Below the pieces are notes generated by a model. It saw only the letters and a program-made list of their open reading frames with translations. It had not been told where the DNA came from and searched no databases. The position numbers and the translations under genes were made by a program. Shown here in pieces: positions 34,495 through 43,230 of a stretch of DNA of 50,138 bases (position 1 is the first letter of the stretch; each line of letters opens with the position of its first letter). This DNA is from an uncultured Oscillospiraceae bacterium (lineage in GTDB: Bacteria > Bacillota > Clostridia > Oscillospirales > Oscillospiraceae): assembly GCA_900757655.1 (NCBI GenBank), contig CAAEOT010000042.1:1-50138 (forward strand), in the 5' to 3' direction.

Positions 34495-35346
34495 ATGAAA
34501 AAGATCACGTCCCTCATCCTCGCCCTCGTGCTGACGTTCTCGCTCGTCGCACTGAGTGCCTGCGGCAGCAAGACCACCGACGACAAGACCACCGCCTCTG
34601 CCGATGACAAAGTCATCACCGTCGGTGCCAGCGCCACCCCGCACGCCGAGATCCTCGAGCAAATCAAGCAGGCCCTCGCCGACGAAGGCTACGAGCTCAA
34701 GATCGTCACCTATGACGACTACGTCCTGCCGAACCAGGCTCTGGCCGACGGCACGCTCGACGCAAACTACTTCCAGCACAAGCCCTATCTCGACAGCTTC
34801 AACGCCAAGAACGGCACCAACCTCGTCTCTGTCGGCACCATCCACTATGAGCCGTTCGGCATCTACGGCAACGGTGTCACCGACCTGAAGGACCTCGCCA
34901 AGGGCGCGACCATCATCATCCCGGCCGACGACAGCAACGAGACCCGCGCTCTGTTCCTGCTCCAGCAGGAGGGCCTGATCAAGCTCCCCGATGACGCGGA
35001 CGCCGCCAAGGGCGTGAGCACGCTCGACATCGTCGACGACGGCGGCTACAACATTGTCGCTGTTCAGGCCGATACCGTCCCGGCTCAGCTCGGCAACAGC
35101 GACGCCGGCACCATCGCCGTCATCAACGGCAACTACGCTCTGGCCGCCGGCCTGAAGATCAGCGACGCGCTCGCCACCGAGGACGCCAACGGCACCGCCG
35201 CCCAGACCTACGCCAACATTATCGCCGTGCGCGCCGGCGACGAAAACAGCCCGAAGACCCAGGCTCTGCTCAAGGCCCTCAAGACCGACGCCGTGAAGCA
35301 GTACATCGCCGACACCTACAACGGCGCTGTGGTCGCAAGCTTCTAA
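34495..35346 (+). CDS. metQ: Methionine-binding lipoprotein MetQ
   Basis: A 283-aa NlpA/MetQ lipoprotein that captures methionine outside and hands it to MetNI. A lipoprotein signal ends with LSAC (lipidated Cys23), followed by a Thr/Lys/Asp linker. The binding domain begins ITVGASATPHAEILEQI and continues with DYVLPNQALADGTLDANYFQHKPYL, the family's ligand-pocket block. AAAGGAG lies 7 nt before the ATG. It is the last gene before a strong terminator. Confidence 0.95.
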   Translation: MKKITSLILALVLTFSLVALSACGSKTTDDKTTASADDKVITVGASATPHAEILEQIKQALADEGYELKIVTYDDYVLPNQALADGTLDANYFQHKPYLDSFNAKNGTNLVSVGTIHYEPFGIYGNGVTDLKDLAKGATIIIPADDSNETRALFLLQQEGLIKLPDDADAAKGVSTLDIVDDGGYNIVAVQADTVPAQLGNSDAGTIAVINGNYALAAGLKISDALATEDANGTAAQTYANIIAVRAGDENSPKTQALLKALKTDAVKQYIADTYNGAVVASF

Positions 35347-35375
35347 GCATCCTTCCCTCTTTTGAAAAACGCACG

Positions 35376-35404
35376 AATCCCCCGGCTGCTGCCGGGGGAT
35401 TTTT
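35376..35404 (+). terminator. Terminator of metNIQ, likely bidirectional
   Basis: AATCCCCCGGC (35376-35386), loop TGCT, GCCGGGGGATT (35391-35401), then TTT. On the minus strand the stem is followed after a few bases by GCGTTTTTC, so it may also end the ABC operon coming from the other side. Confidence 0.88.
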
Positions 35405-35411
35405 GCGCCTG

Positions 35412-36395
35412 TCAGGAGGCGTTATGGGCATAGCTGTTGTCGACGAGGCGGTCAAAGTCCACCCAGTCGGCATGGTCGAGCACACCGGCCGTCTCCATGA
35501 CGGTCTCAAGCCGCTCAAGGGACGGCTGCGTCATGACCGGCGTGGTGTTCCAGGCGTCGATGTCCTTGTAGCGCTGCACGACCTGCGTGAGCACGGGCAC
35601 GCTCGTGTCCGGGAACTGCGGGGCAATGATCTCGGCGGTCTCCGCCGCGTTGTGCTCCGCGATCCATTTCTGCGCGCGGGCAATGGCATTGGTGAAGCGC
35701 TGCACAACGTCCGCGTGGTCTTTCATGTAGGCCTGCGAAGCGAAGTAGGCCGTATATGGGATCTCGCCGCTCTCCTGGCCGATGGACGCGAGGATATACC
35801 CCTTGCCCGCCTGCGCGACCTCGGTGGCCGTCGGCTCGAAGAGCGTGACAAAGTCGCCGTTGCCGCCGGTGAAGGCCCCGGCCATCATGTTGAACTGCAC
35901 GGTCGTGTCCACGGTGGCATCCGTGCCGGGGACGACACCGTTTTGCCGCATGACGTATTCGAGCGTCATCTCCGGCACGCCGCCCGCGCGGCCGCCGATG
36001 ACGGTCCTGCCGCGCAGCAGCTCCCAGGAAAACGGCACATCCTCACGCCCGACGAGGAACGACCCGTCGCGCTTCGTGAGCTGGCCGAACACGACCGGAT
36101 GATCGTCCTTGCCCTGATTGTAGACATAGATGCACGCCTCCGGCCCGGCGAGACCGATGTCCGCCTGCCCGGTGAGCACCGCCGTCATGACCTTGTCGGC
36201 GCCGCCGCCGTTGGTCAGCTCGATATTCAGCCCCTCATCGGTGAAAAACCCCTGCTCCAGCGCCACGTACTGCGGCGCGTAGAACACCGAATGTGTCACT
36301 TCGCTCAGGCGGACGGTGGCCGTCTCCTGCTTGCCGCAGGCGCACAGGACCACCAGCATCAGCGCCGCCAGAACCCCACAAAGAAACCGTTTCAT
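35412..36395 (-). CDS. SsuA/THI5-like ABC transporter substrate-binding lipoprotein
   Basis: A 327-aa solute-binding lipoprotein of the NMT1/THI5-SsuA-TauA fold. The signal (MKRFLCGVLAALMLVVLCAC) ends with a lipid-modified Cys20. The mature part has VFYAPQYVALEQGFFTDEGLNIEL, the classic strand-helix of this family, then GGGADKVMTAVLTGQADIGLAGPEA in the binding cleft. Its ATG overlaps the permease stop (ATGA), and the ATPase is first in the operon. The ligand is unknown: sulfonates, taurine, thiamine precursors and aromatic acids are all used by relatives. No TPP riboswitch precedes the operon. The gene runs towards metQ and shares its terminator. Confidence 0.85.
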   Translation of the reverse strand: MKRFLCGVLAALMLVVLCACGKQETATVRLSEVTHSVFYAPQYVALEQGFFTDEGLNIELTNGGGADKVMTAVLTGQADIGLAGPEACIYVYNQGKDDHPVVFGQLTKRDGSFLVGREDVPFSWELLRGRTVIGGRAGGVPEMTLEYVMRQNGVVPGTDATVDTTVQFNMMAGAFTGGNGDFVTLFEPTATEVAQAGKGYILASIGQESGEIPYTAYFASQAYMKDHADVVQRFTNAIARAQKWIAEHNAAETAEIIAPQFPDTSVPVLTQVVQRYKDIDAWNTTPVMTQPSLERLETVMETAGVLDHADWVDFDRLVDNSYAHNAS

Positions 36396-37213
36396 TGCGT
36401 CACTCCCAACCGATTTTTGAAAAATTTCTCCAGCCACAGCACCAGCTGATACATCACGACGGCCGCCACCGCAAGCACGAGGACGGTCGCCATCACGAGG
36501 TCCATATTGAACACCTGCGACCCGTAAACGATCAGATAGCCGAGGCCGGCTTTGGAGACCAGAAATTCGCCCATGATCACGCCGACCCACGACAGGCCGA
36601 CGTTCACGCGCAGCGTATTGAAGAGCGTGGCGTAGTTGGCCGGGATGACCAGCCGCCACAGGATCTGATGCCGGGTCGCACCGAGCGTCTGCATCAGGCG
36701 GATCTTCTCCCGGTCCGTGGACAGGAAGCCGACATGCATATTCAGGATCGTGACAAAGACCGAGATCGCGATCGTCATGGCAATGATCGACTCGGTGCCT
36801 GCGCCGATCCAGACGATGAACACCGGGCCGAGCGCTGTTTTCGGCAGCGCGTTGAGCACGACCAGATACGGGTCGAGCACGCGCGAGAGCAGTTCGCTCC
36901 ACCACAGGCCAATGGCGATGAGCGTGCCGAAAAGCGTCCCGAGCACGAAGCCGACCACGACCTCGAGGCACGACGTACCGATGTGCAGCCACAGCTCCCC
37001 GGAAGCCTGCAGGCCCACGAGCGTGTGCACCACGCGCGACGGACTGCTGACGATGAAGGCGTCCACCCAGCCAAGCCGCGCCGAGAGCTCCCACAGGCCG
37101 AGAAACACGGCCAGCAGCAAAATCTGCAGCGCCAGCACGAGCCGGCGGCGGCGCTTTTGCGCGCGCAGATAGGCCGCGCGCTGCGGGGAGGGCGATCGTT
37201 CAGACATTGACAT
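36392..37213 (-). CDS. SsuC/TauC-like ABC transporter permease
   Basis: A 273-aa permease with about six helices. The EAA loop reads MQTLGATRHQILWRLVIPANYATLFNTLRV and docks on the ATPase. VGLSWVGVIMGEFLVSKAGLGYLI is the typical C-terminal block of the SsuC/TauC group. The start at 37213 follows GGAGG. A second ATG at 37207 is possible. It overlaps the ATPase end by 14 nt and the binding protein by 4 nt, so the three genes are translationally coupled. Confidence 0.87.
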   Translation of the reverse strand: MSMSERSPSPQRAAYLRAQKRRRRLVLALQILLLAVFLGLWELSARLGWVDAFIVSSPSRVVHTLVGLQASGELWLHIGTSCLEVVVGFVLGTLFGTLIAIGLWWSELLSRVLDPYLVVLNALPKTALGPVFIVWIGAGTESIIAMTIAISVFVTILNMHVGFLSTDREKIRLMQTLGATRHQILWRLVIPANYATLFNTLRVNVGLSWVGVIMGEFLVSKAGLGYLIVYGSQVFNMDLVMATVLVLAVAAVVMYQLVLWLEKFFKNRLGVTQ

Positions 37214-37958
37214 CCAGCTCCTCCCATATTTGATTGAACAGCATCTGAAATTCCGGCCGGCTGCGCCGCTCAAGCGGCGGAACGGTGCGCAGCGCGCCGA
37301 GGTCGTGGATGGCCTTGACGGTTGCGGGCCGGTGCGACAGGACGACGATGCGGTCCGAGAGGCTGATGGCCTCGGAAATATCGTGCGTGACGAGCAGGGC
37401 CGTCTTGTGCTCGCGGCGGATGATCTGCGAAATATCGCCCGAGACGGCCAGCCGCGTCTGATAATCCAGCGCGGAAAACGGCTCGTCGAGCAGCAGCACA
37501 TCCGGCGATGTGGCCAGCGTGCGGATGAGCGCGCAGCGCTGGCGCATGCCGCCGGAGAGCTGATTGGGCAGCTTGCGCGCAAAGCCCGCGAGCTGATACT
37601 GCTCGAGCAGATCGTGCACGCCGTCGCGGCGCGCGGGCGTGTTCTCGTGCCGTACCTCCAGCCCGAGCGTCACGTTGCCCCAGATCGTGCGCCAGTCAAA
37701 AAGCTGGTCGCGCTGGGGCATGAGCCCCGCCTTACCCGTCGGGGCGCGCACAGGCTCGCCGTCGACGAGCACCTCCCCGCCCGACGGATGCTCGATGCCG
37801 GCGATGAGCGCCAGCAGCGTGGATTTGCCGCAGCCGGACGGCCCGACAATGCTCACAAACTCCCCGTCGGCCACGCCGAAGGTCACATCCCGCAGCGCCG
37901 CCACTTCCCCGTCCGGCGCCTGATACGTCATGGCGGCCCGGCGCAGCTCGATTTTCAT
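37200..37958 (-). CDS. SsuB/TauB-like ABC transporter ATP-binding protein
   Basis: A 252-aa ATPase with Walker A GPSGCGKST at about residue 41-49, signature LSGGMRQRCALIRTLA, Walker B LLLDEPFSALD and H-loop LLVTHDISEA. It is the first gene of the three-gene importer operon (ATPase, permease, binding protein). The start at 37958 follows GGGGGAG. An upstream frame extends far but lacks a ribosome site. A weak minus-strand promoter, TTGCAC with TACACT at 19 bp spacing (38029-37999), may drive it. Confidence 0.88.
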   Translation of the reverse strand: MKIELRRAAMTYQAPDGEVAALRDVTFGVADGEFVSIVGPSGCGKSTLLALIAGIEHPSGGEVLVDGEPVRAPTGKAGLMPQRDQLFDWRTIWGNVTLGLEVRHENTPARRDGVHDLLEQYQLAGFARKLPNQLSGGMRQRCALIRTLATSPDVLLLDEPFSALDYQTRLAVSGDISQIIRREHKTALLVTHDISEAISLSDRIVVLSHRPATVKAIHDLGALRTVPPLERRSRPEFQMLFNQIWEELDVNV

Positions 37959-38035
37959 GGCGTCTCCCCCTTTGCTTGCGCCAAATCGCTTTCTCCTCAG
38001 TGTATGTCTCCGGTGCCGGCGGGGTGCAAAGCGCG

Positions 38036-38065
38036 AAAACGCACGCACCCTGTCGGGTGCGTGCG
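38036..38065 (-). terminator. Terminator after the polysaccharide deacetylase
   Basis: GCACGCACCC (38041-38050) pairs with GGGTGCGTGC (38055-38064), extended by C-G, with TTTTC on the minus strand. Confidence 0.78.
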
Positions 38066-38086
38066 CTCCTGTGGTTTCGTATTTTC

Positions 38087-38959
38087 TTATGCCGTTGCCT
38101 TCATCGCGCGTTGGAGTACAGACTGCAGCGACTGATTGTGCGACCGGCAGATACGCCCGAGCCGGTAGAGGCAGGCCGGGTCGCGCGTGATGTGGTTCAC
38201 GCCCCAGTCGCACGTGAGTGTTGCCTGAAAGCCCATGTCGCGCAGAACGGCATCCGTCAGATCGCCGTACTTGCCGTAGGGATAGGCAAACGTGTCCGGC
38301 GTGCGACCGGTGTGCTCCGCGAGCTCATCCTGCAGGCGCTGCAAGTCCGCGCGGAGCAGCTCGGCGTAGGCCGCGTCCGACTCGCCCCGGTTCTGCATGC
38401 AGCCGTGCCGCTCGGATGTGTAGGCGTGCAGGTCATACGAGTGGTTCTGCACCTCGACGAGGCCGGTGTCGAGCATCTCGTTGAGCTGGCTCCACGTGAC
38501 GTGCGCATAGTCGATGCTCTTGCTCGGCCACTCGGTGAAATCATCCGTGTTGCGTCCGAGGAGCGAGAGAACGATCCGCGCCGAATACTGCTGCAGCAGC
38601 GGCAGAACATAGACGTAATTATTATAGTATCCGTCGTCAAAGCTGAGGATGATGGGCTTTTCCGGCAGCGGCGTGCCGTCGCGCACGTAGGCGATGAGGT
38701 CCGCCATGACGATCGTCGTGTAACCATTGTTGGCCAACCATTTGAGGTCCGTCTCGAACTCCCACGGCTGGATGGCGTCCTTGCCGGATTTATCGGGCTT
38801 CACCTCGTGATACATGATGATCGGCAGCAGCACGGGATCGGCAGCAGCGTCGGTCTCCCCGGCGGCATAGGCCGCGAACGGACAGAACACGAACAGCACC
38901 GACAGCACGACGGCCATCACGCGCTGGGGAACCGGCAGCACCTGGCGCACAGCACCCAT
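38087..38959 (-). CDS. Secreted polysaccharide deacetylase family protein
   Basis: A 290-aa exported NodB-fold enzyme. An N-terminal signal helix (MAVVLSVLFVFCPFAAYA) is followed by IIMYHEVKP. The metal motif ILSFDDGYYNN carries the catalytic Asp and metal Asp, NHSYDLH carries the metal His pair, and FAYPYGKYGD is the third block. Such enzymes remove acetyl groups from peptidoglycan or other glycans. Start choice is uncertain: the ATG at 38959 lies immediately next to AGAGGAG, and a GTG at 38950 has better spacing. Both give the same signal helix. It lies 46 nt behind the P-type ATPase on the same strand and may be co-transcribed. Confidence 0.87.
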   Translation of the reverse strand: MGAVRQVLPVPQRVMAVVLSVLFVFCPFAAYAAGETDAAADPVLLPIIMYHEVKPDKSGKDAIQPWEFETDLKWLANNGYTTIVMADLIAYVRDGTPLPEKPIILSFDDGYYNNYVYVLPLLQQYSARIVLSLLGRNTDDFTEWPSKSIDYAHVTWSQLNEMLDTGLVEVQNHSYDLHAYTSERHGCMQNRGESDAAYAELLRADLQRLQDELAEHTGRTPDTFAYPYGKYGDLTDAVLRDMGFQATLTCDWGVNHITRDPACLYRLGRICRSHNQSLQSVLQRAMKATA

Positions 38960-39005
38960 CTCCTCTCGTTGGAATCAGGGTTAGTGTGCGCCATGCGCGC
39001 GGAAA

Positions 39006-41648
39006 TCATGCGTGCGCCGCGCGTTTTTCCACCGCGCGCTGCACACATTTGACGAGCTCCACGATTGGGATGACCGAGACCGCAAGCCCCATGGCCACAG
39101 CGTACTCGGCGGCGGAGATGGCCGTGAAATCAAACGCATCGGCCAGAAACGGCACATAAATGCACAGCGTCGTGAGCGCAAGACTCGCTGCGGCCGCGCC
39201 GACGAGCGTCCAGTTGGGCGTGCAGATCGTGAAGATACTTGCCCGGTGCGCGCGCATATTGAAGCTGTGGAAAATTTCCGCCATGCTCAGGGTTAGAAAC
39301 GCCATGGTCGTGCCGTCGGGCGAATTTGTGAGCGTCCAGACGCCGTACTCCATGTAATGGCCGATGAAAAACGCCGCCAGCGTCAGGATCGCACACATGA
39401 CGCCCTGATACACGCAGTCGAAGCCGACGCCGTGGGCGAAAATGCTCTCGCGTGCGCTGCGCGGCGGGCGGGACATGACGTCCGGCTCCGCGCGCTCCAT
39501 GCCGAGCGCGAGCGCCGGAAAGCAGTCGGTCAGGAGATTGATCCACAGCAGGTGCACAGGCTCAAGGATCATAAAACCGAGCATCGTCGCGGTGAAAATG
39601 CTCAACACCTCGCTCATGTTCGAGCCGAGCAGGAACTTGATCGCGCGCTGGATGTTGTCATAAATGCGGCGGCCCTCTTCGACCGCGCCGACAATGGTGG
39701 CGAAGTTATCATCGGCGAGCACCATGTCAGCCACATTTTTTGTCACGTCCGTGCCCGTGATGCCCATGCCGATGCCGATGTCCGCCGCGCGGATGCTCGG
39801 CGCGTCATTGACGCCGTCGCCGGTCATGGCGGTGACGAAGCCGGCATCCCGCCAGGCCTTGACGATGCGGGTCTTGTGCTCCGGCTGCACGCGGGCATAG
39901 ACGCTGATGTGCTGCAGACGGCGGCGGAACGTGTCATCGTCCATGGCGCTCAGCTCCGTGCCGGTGACGGCCTCGTCGCCGGGGGCGAGCAGACCGAGCT
40001 CTTTGGCGATTGCGGTGGCGGTGTCCACGTGGTCGCCGGTGATCATGATCGGGCGGATGCCGGCGCTGCGGCAGGCGCGGATGGCGTCCACGACCTCAGG
40101 ACGCACCGGGTCGATCATGCCAGCCAGACCGAGAAAGCACAGGTGCTGCTCGAGCGCTGCGGGGGACGTGTCGCCCGGCAGCGCGTCATACGTGCGCATG
40201 CCCGCCGCCAGCACGCGCAGGGCCCGGCCCGTCATGTCGCGGTTGCGCGCCGCGATCTCGGCGCGGTGCGCGTCCGTCATGGGCTCGGCGCGGCCGTTGA
40301 TCCAAATTTGGTCGCACAGCGGCAGCAGCACGTCGGGCGCGCCCTTGGTGTACTGTACAACGGAGCTGCCATCCGTGTGCAGCGTGCTCATCATCTTGCG
40401 CTCGCTGTCAAACGGTGCCTCGGCCACGCGCGGATACTGCGCGCGCAGCACGCTTGGCGACAGCCCCTGTGCGACCGCCCAGCGCACGAGCGCGGCCTCG
40501 GTCGGCTCGCCGGTCACGGTGTCCGTTTCCGGGTCATGCACCGCGTCGACGCACAGGGCCATAGCGGCAGCGAGCAGGTGCTCGTCGCTGCCCGCGCACT
40601 CGGTCACGGTCATGCGGTTTTGCGTGAGCGTGCCGGTCTTATCCGAGCAGATGACCTGCGCACAGCCGAGCGTCTCCACGGCCGTGAGCCGGCGGATGAC
40701 CGCGCTGCGGCGGCTCATGTTCGTCACGCCGATCGACAGCACGATCGTCACGACTGCGGCCAGCCCCTCCGGGATCGCCGCGACCGCGAGGCTGACAGCG
40801 ATGAGGAATGTGTCGAGCACGACGCGGCCGTTGATGGTCCCGGCGCGCAGCACGCCGACCGCGAACACCACCACGCAGATGCCCAGCACGAGCCACGTCA
40901 GGATGCGGCTCAGCTGCGACAGGCGCAGCTGCAGGGGCGTCTTATTCTCCTTTGTCTGCGTAAGCGCGTCGGCGATATGGCCCATCTGCGTCTGCATGCC
41001 GGTCTCTGTGACGACGGCGCGGCCGCGTCCGTAGACGATGCTGCTGCCGAGATAGAGCATGTTGCTGCGGTCGCCGAGACCGATGTCACCGGCGGCTGTG
41101 AGCGCGTCGGGCGATTTTGTCACCGGCACGCTCTCGCCGGTCAGGGCGGCCTCCTCGGCGCGCAGGCTCGCACTCTCGAGCACACGCGCATCGGCCGGAA
41201 CGGCGTCGCCCGCCTCAAGCACGAGCACATCACCCGCGACCAGCTCCTCGCTGGGGACGGTGACGAGCTTCCCGCCGCGCAGGACGCGGCTGTGCGCGGC
41301 GCTCAGTTCCTTCAGGGCGGCGATGGCCTGCTCGGCCTTACTCTCCTGGTACACGCCGAGCACCGCGTTGATGATGACGACGATGAGAATGATGATGACA
41401 TCGGCAAAGCTCTCGTGCGCATACGCGCTCGTGATGGCCGAAATCAGCGCCGCCGCGAGCAGCACGAGGATCATAGGATCGGCCAGCTGCTGGAAAAAGC
41501 GCTTCACGAGCGATGGTTTCGGCGGTTCGGTGAGCACATTGCGCCCGTCGCGCGCAAGGCGCGCGGCGGCCTGCTCTGGTGTGAGACCGTCGGGCGTGCT
41601 GTCGAGTGCGTGCAGGGTGTCCGATGGCGGCTGCCGGTAGTAGTCCAC
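39006..41648 (-). CDS. P-type cation ATPase, PMCA/SERCA-like (Mn2+ or Ca2+ efflux)
   Basis: An 880-aa P2-type pump that uses ATP to move a divalent cation out. It has the phosphorylated Asp336 in CSDKTGTLTQ, TGES at about 170, PEGL in M4 (about 293), MTGDGVNDAPS in the P domain and NLLTD in M6, all as in calcium/manganese pumps. The start is a GTG at 41648, 8 nt after AAGGAGG. A TTG six codons earlier sits inside the ribosome site. The leader has a yybP-ykoY-type manganese riboswitch and terminator, which favours manganese export, as for the L. lactis pump YoaB. Calcium is the alternative. All catalytic motifs are intact. Confidence 0.93.
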   Translation of the reverse strand: MDYYRQPPSDTLHALDSTPDGLTPEQAAARLARDGRNVLTEPPKPSLVKRFFQQLADPMILVLLAAALISAITSAYAHESFADVIIILIVVIINAVLGVYQESKAEQAIAALKELSAAHSRVLRGGKLVTVPSEELVAGDVLVLEAGDAVPADARVLESASLRAEEAALTGESVPVTKSPDALTAAGDIGLGDRSNMLYLGSSIVYGRGRAVVTETGMQTQMGHIADALTQTKENKTPLQLRLSQLSRILTWLVLGICVVVFAVGVLRAGTINGRVVLDTFLIAVSLAVAAIPEGLAAVVTIVLSIGVTNMSRRSAVIRRLTAVETLGCAQVICSDKTGTLTQNRMTVTECAGSDEHLLAAAMALCVDAVHDPETDTVTGEPTEAALVRWAVAQGLSPSVLRAQYPRVAEAPFDSERKMMSTLHTDGSSVVQYTKGAPDVLLPLCDQIWINGRAEPMTDAHRAEIAARNRDMTGRALRVLAAGMRTYDALPGDTSPAALEQHLCFLGLAGMIDPVRPEVVDAIRACRSAGIRPIMITGDHVDTATAIAKELGLLAPGDEAVTGTELSAMDDDTFRRRLQHISVYARVQPEHKTRIVKAWRDAGFVTAMTGDGVNDAPSIRAADIGIGMGITGTDVTKNVADMVLADDNFATIVGAVEEGRRIYDNIQRAIKFLLGSNMSEVLSIFTATMLGFMILEPVHLLWINLLTDCFPALALGMERAEPDVMSRPPRSARESIFAHGVGFDCVYQGVMCAILTLAAFFIGHYMEYGVWTLTNSPDGTTMAFLTLSMAEIFHSFNMRAHRASIFTICTPNWTLVGAAAASLALTTLCIYVPFLADAFDFTAISAAEYAVAMGLAVSVIPIVELVKCVQRAVEKRAAHA

Positions 41649-41693
41649 AGTTTCGTCCTCCTTCAAGTGTCAGATATAGTTTTCCCGGAAATG

Positions 41694-41728
41694 AAAAAAA
41701 GACTTATCTGCCTCTCGGCAGATAAGTC
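41694..41728 (-). terminator. Riboswitch-controlled terminator before the P-type ATPase
   Basis: On the minus strand GACTTATCTGCC, loop GAGA, GGCAGATAAGTC (41728-41701), then seven T (41700-41694). It lies between the aptamer and the ribosome site. Confidence 0.92.
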
Positions 41729-41817
41729 TCATCATTTCAGACCAGGCCAGATCCCAGGGATCGGTTGTTGGCTGGGCCGCGCGAAGATTCGCGCCAATTA
41801 CTCCCTTATCGGTCTCC
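41729..41817 (-). ncRNA. yybP-ykoY (Mn2+) riboswitch, probable
   Basis: The minus strand reads GGAGACC, then AAGGGAGTAATTGGC, a GC hairpin, CCAGCCAACA, a second hairpin, and TGGTCTGAAATGATGAGAC before the terminator. The GGGAGTA and AGCCAACA blocks and the GAGACC/GGTCT closing pair match my memory of the yybP-ykoY family, which senses Mn2+ and turns on exporters. The downstream gene is such a pump. Confidence 0.8.
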
Positions 41818-41846
41818 ATTGTATGCGATGGCGCGCGGGAAAACAA
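41818..41846 (-). promoter_or_regulatory. Promoter of the riboswitch-ATPase transcript
   Basis: On the minus strand TTGTTT (41846-41841), 17-bp spacer, TACAAT (41823-41818). The aptamer begins right after the expected start site. Confidence 0.72.
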
Positions 41847-41883
41847 GTGAAATCTGCGCACAGCTCCGCATCTTAGCGCGTAC

Positions 41884-43218
41884 TTAACGTTTCGCACTCC
41901 GGCGCCAGATCTTCTGCGCCTCGGCAGCCGCAATGAGCTGCTCGCGAAAGTCCGGGTGCGCAATGGACACGAGCCCCTCGGCGCGCTCCCACGTGCTGCG
42001 CCCGGCGAGGTTGACCACGCCGTACTCCGTCGCGAGGTAATACGCCTGCGAGCGCGGGGACGTGACGATGTCGCCGCCGAAGTGCGGCAGGATGCGCGAG
42101 CGGCGCGTGCCCTGCTTGTCCGTGAACGTGGACGTCATGCAGATGAACGCCTTGCCGCCGCGGGCCATTGCCGCGCCCGTGAGAAAATCGAGCTGGCCGC
42201 CCGTGCCGCTGATCTGGCGCAGGCCGGAGCTTTCGGATGTGACCTGCCCGTAGAGATCGGCCGCGATGCAGCTGTTGATGGACACCATGTTGTCAAGCTG
42301 CGCGATGACCTCCGGCGCATTGACATACGACAGCGGCGCCGCGATGACGCCTGGATTGTCGTCCAGCCAGTCATACAGCCGCTTCGACCCGAGCGCAATG
42401 CCGAGCATGCCCTGCCCGCGGTGGAGCGTGCAGCGGCGGTTCGTGAGCACACCGGCCTCGTACAGGTCGAGGTACGCGTCCGAGCACAGCTCCGTGTGCA
42501 TGCCGAGATCGCGCAGGCCGGACTGGGCCAGCAGCTTTCCAAGCACGGTGGGCATGCCGCCGATGCCGAGCTGGACGGTCGCCCCGTCGCAGATGTGCGG
42601 CAGGAGAAGATTCGCGATGGCGGTATCCTCCGCCGTCGCCGGGTGCGCGGGCAAGTCGGCAAACGGCGCGTGCGCCCCCTCGACGACCATGTCCACATCG
42701 GAAATGTGGATGACCTCGTCAAACCCGCCGCGCAGGCGCGGCAGGTGCTCATTGACCTCAAGAATGACGATGTCCGCCCGGTCGAGGATGGCGCGGGACA
42801 CGCCGGTCGCGGCCGAGAGGTTAAAGTACCCGTGGCGGTCCATCGGCGCGACGGACGCCATGGCGACGTTGACCGTCAGAAATTCGCGGTAGTACCACGC
42901 GAGGTTGCGGAAGACCATCGGCGTATAGTAGCACAGGCCGCGGTCACACAGCCTGCGCTCATACGCTGAGCAGTGCCAGGTGTGGTAGAGGAAATGCGCC
43001 TGCTCCGTGTCGCACTCCACGACCTGCACCGGGCCGGTGCAGAGGTTGCCGCGCACCTTCACATCGTGCAGCTCGTCGCGCCGGGCGGCGAGCGCCGCAT
43101 CGAGCAGCGGCGGAAAGCCGAGCGCGGACGTATAGTCCACCCAGTCACCGTTTTTCACCGCGCGCACCGCCTCAGCGGGGGTGCGCAGCTTGCTGCGGTA
43201 TTCTGCCTGAAAATCCAT
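41884..43218 (-). CDS. Acyl-CoA:acetate CoA-transferase (butyryl-/4-hydroxybutyrate-CoA type)
   Basis: A 444-aa transferase of the acetyl-CoA hydrolase/transferase family. It starts MDFQAEYRSKLRTPAEAVRAVKNGDWVDYTSALGFPP, very close in plan to the butyryl-CoA:acetate CoA-transferases of gut butyrate producers. QLGIGGMPTVLG (about 219-230) and SGTGGQLDFLTGAAMARGGKAF (about 345) are the conserved CoA and active-site blocks. It would swap CoA between butyryl-CoA and acetate, the last step of butyrate formation. 4-Hydroxybutyrate CoA-transferase is a close alternative that sequence alone does not exclude. GAGGAGG precedes the ATG. It is last of the yqfC-to-recO run, 12 nt after ansA. Confidence 0.85.
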   Translation of the reverse strand: MDFQAEYRSKLRTPAEAVRAVKNGDWVDYTSALGFPPLLDAALAARRDELHDVKVRGNLCTGPVQVVECDTEQAHFLYHTWHCSAYERRLCDRGLCYYTPMVFRNLAWYYREFLTVNVAMASVAPMDRHGYFNLSAATGVSRAILDRADIVILEVNEHLPRLRGGFDEVIHISDVDMVVEGAHAPFADLPAHPATAEDTAIANLLLPHICDGATVQLGIGGMPTVLGKLLAQSGLRDLGMHTELCSDAYLDLYEAGVLTNRRCTLHRGQGMLGIALGSKRLYDWLDDNPGVIAAPLSYVNAPEVIAQLDNMVSINSCIAADLYGQVTSESSGLRQISGTGGQLDFLTGAAMARGGKAFICMTSTFTDKQGTRRSRILPHFGGDIVTSPRSQAYYLATEYGVVNLAGRSTWERAEGLVSIAHPDFREQLIAAAEAQKIWRRSAKR

Positions 43219-43230
43219 GGCGCTTCCTCC

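Noticed and set aside
37959..38086. TPP riboswitch before the THI5/SsuA-like ABC operon
   Set aside because: The conserved CTGAGA and ACCTGATCTGG-type blocks are absent, and the region holds only a terminator and a weak promoter.
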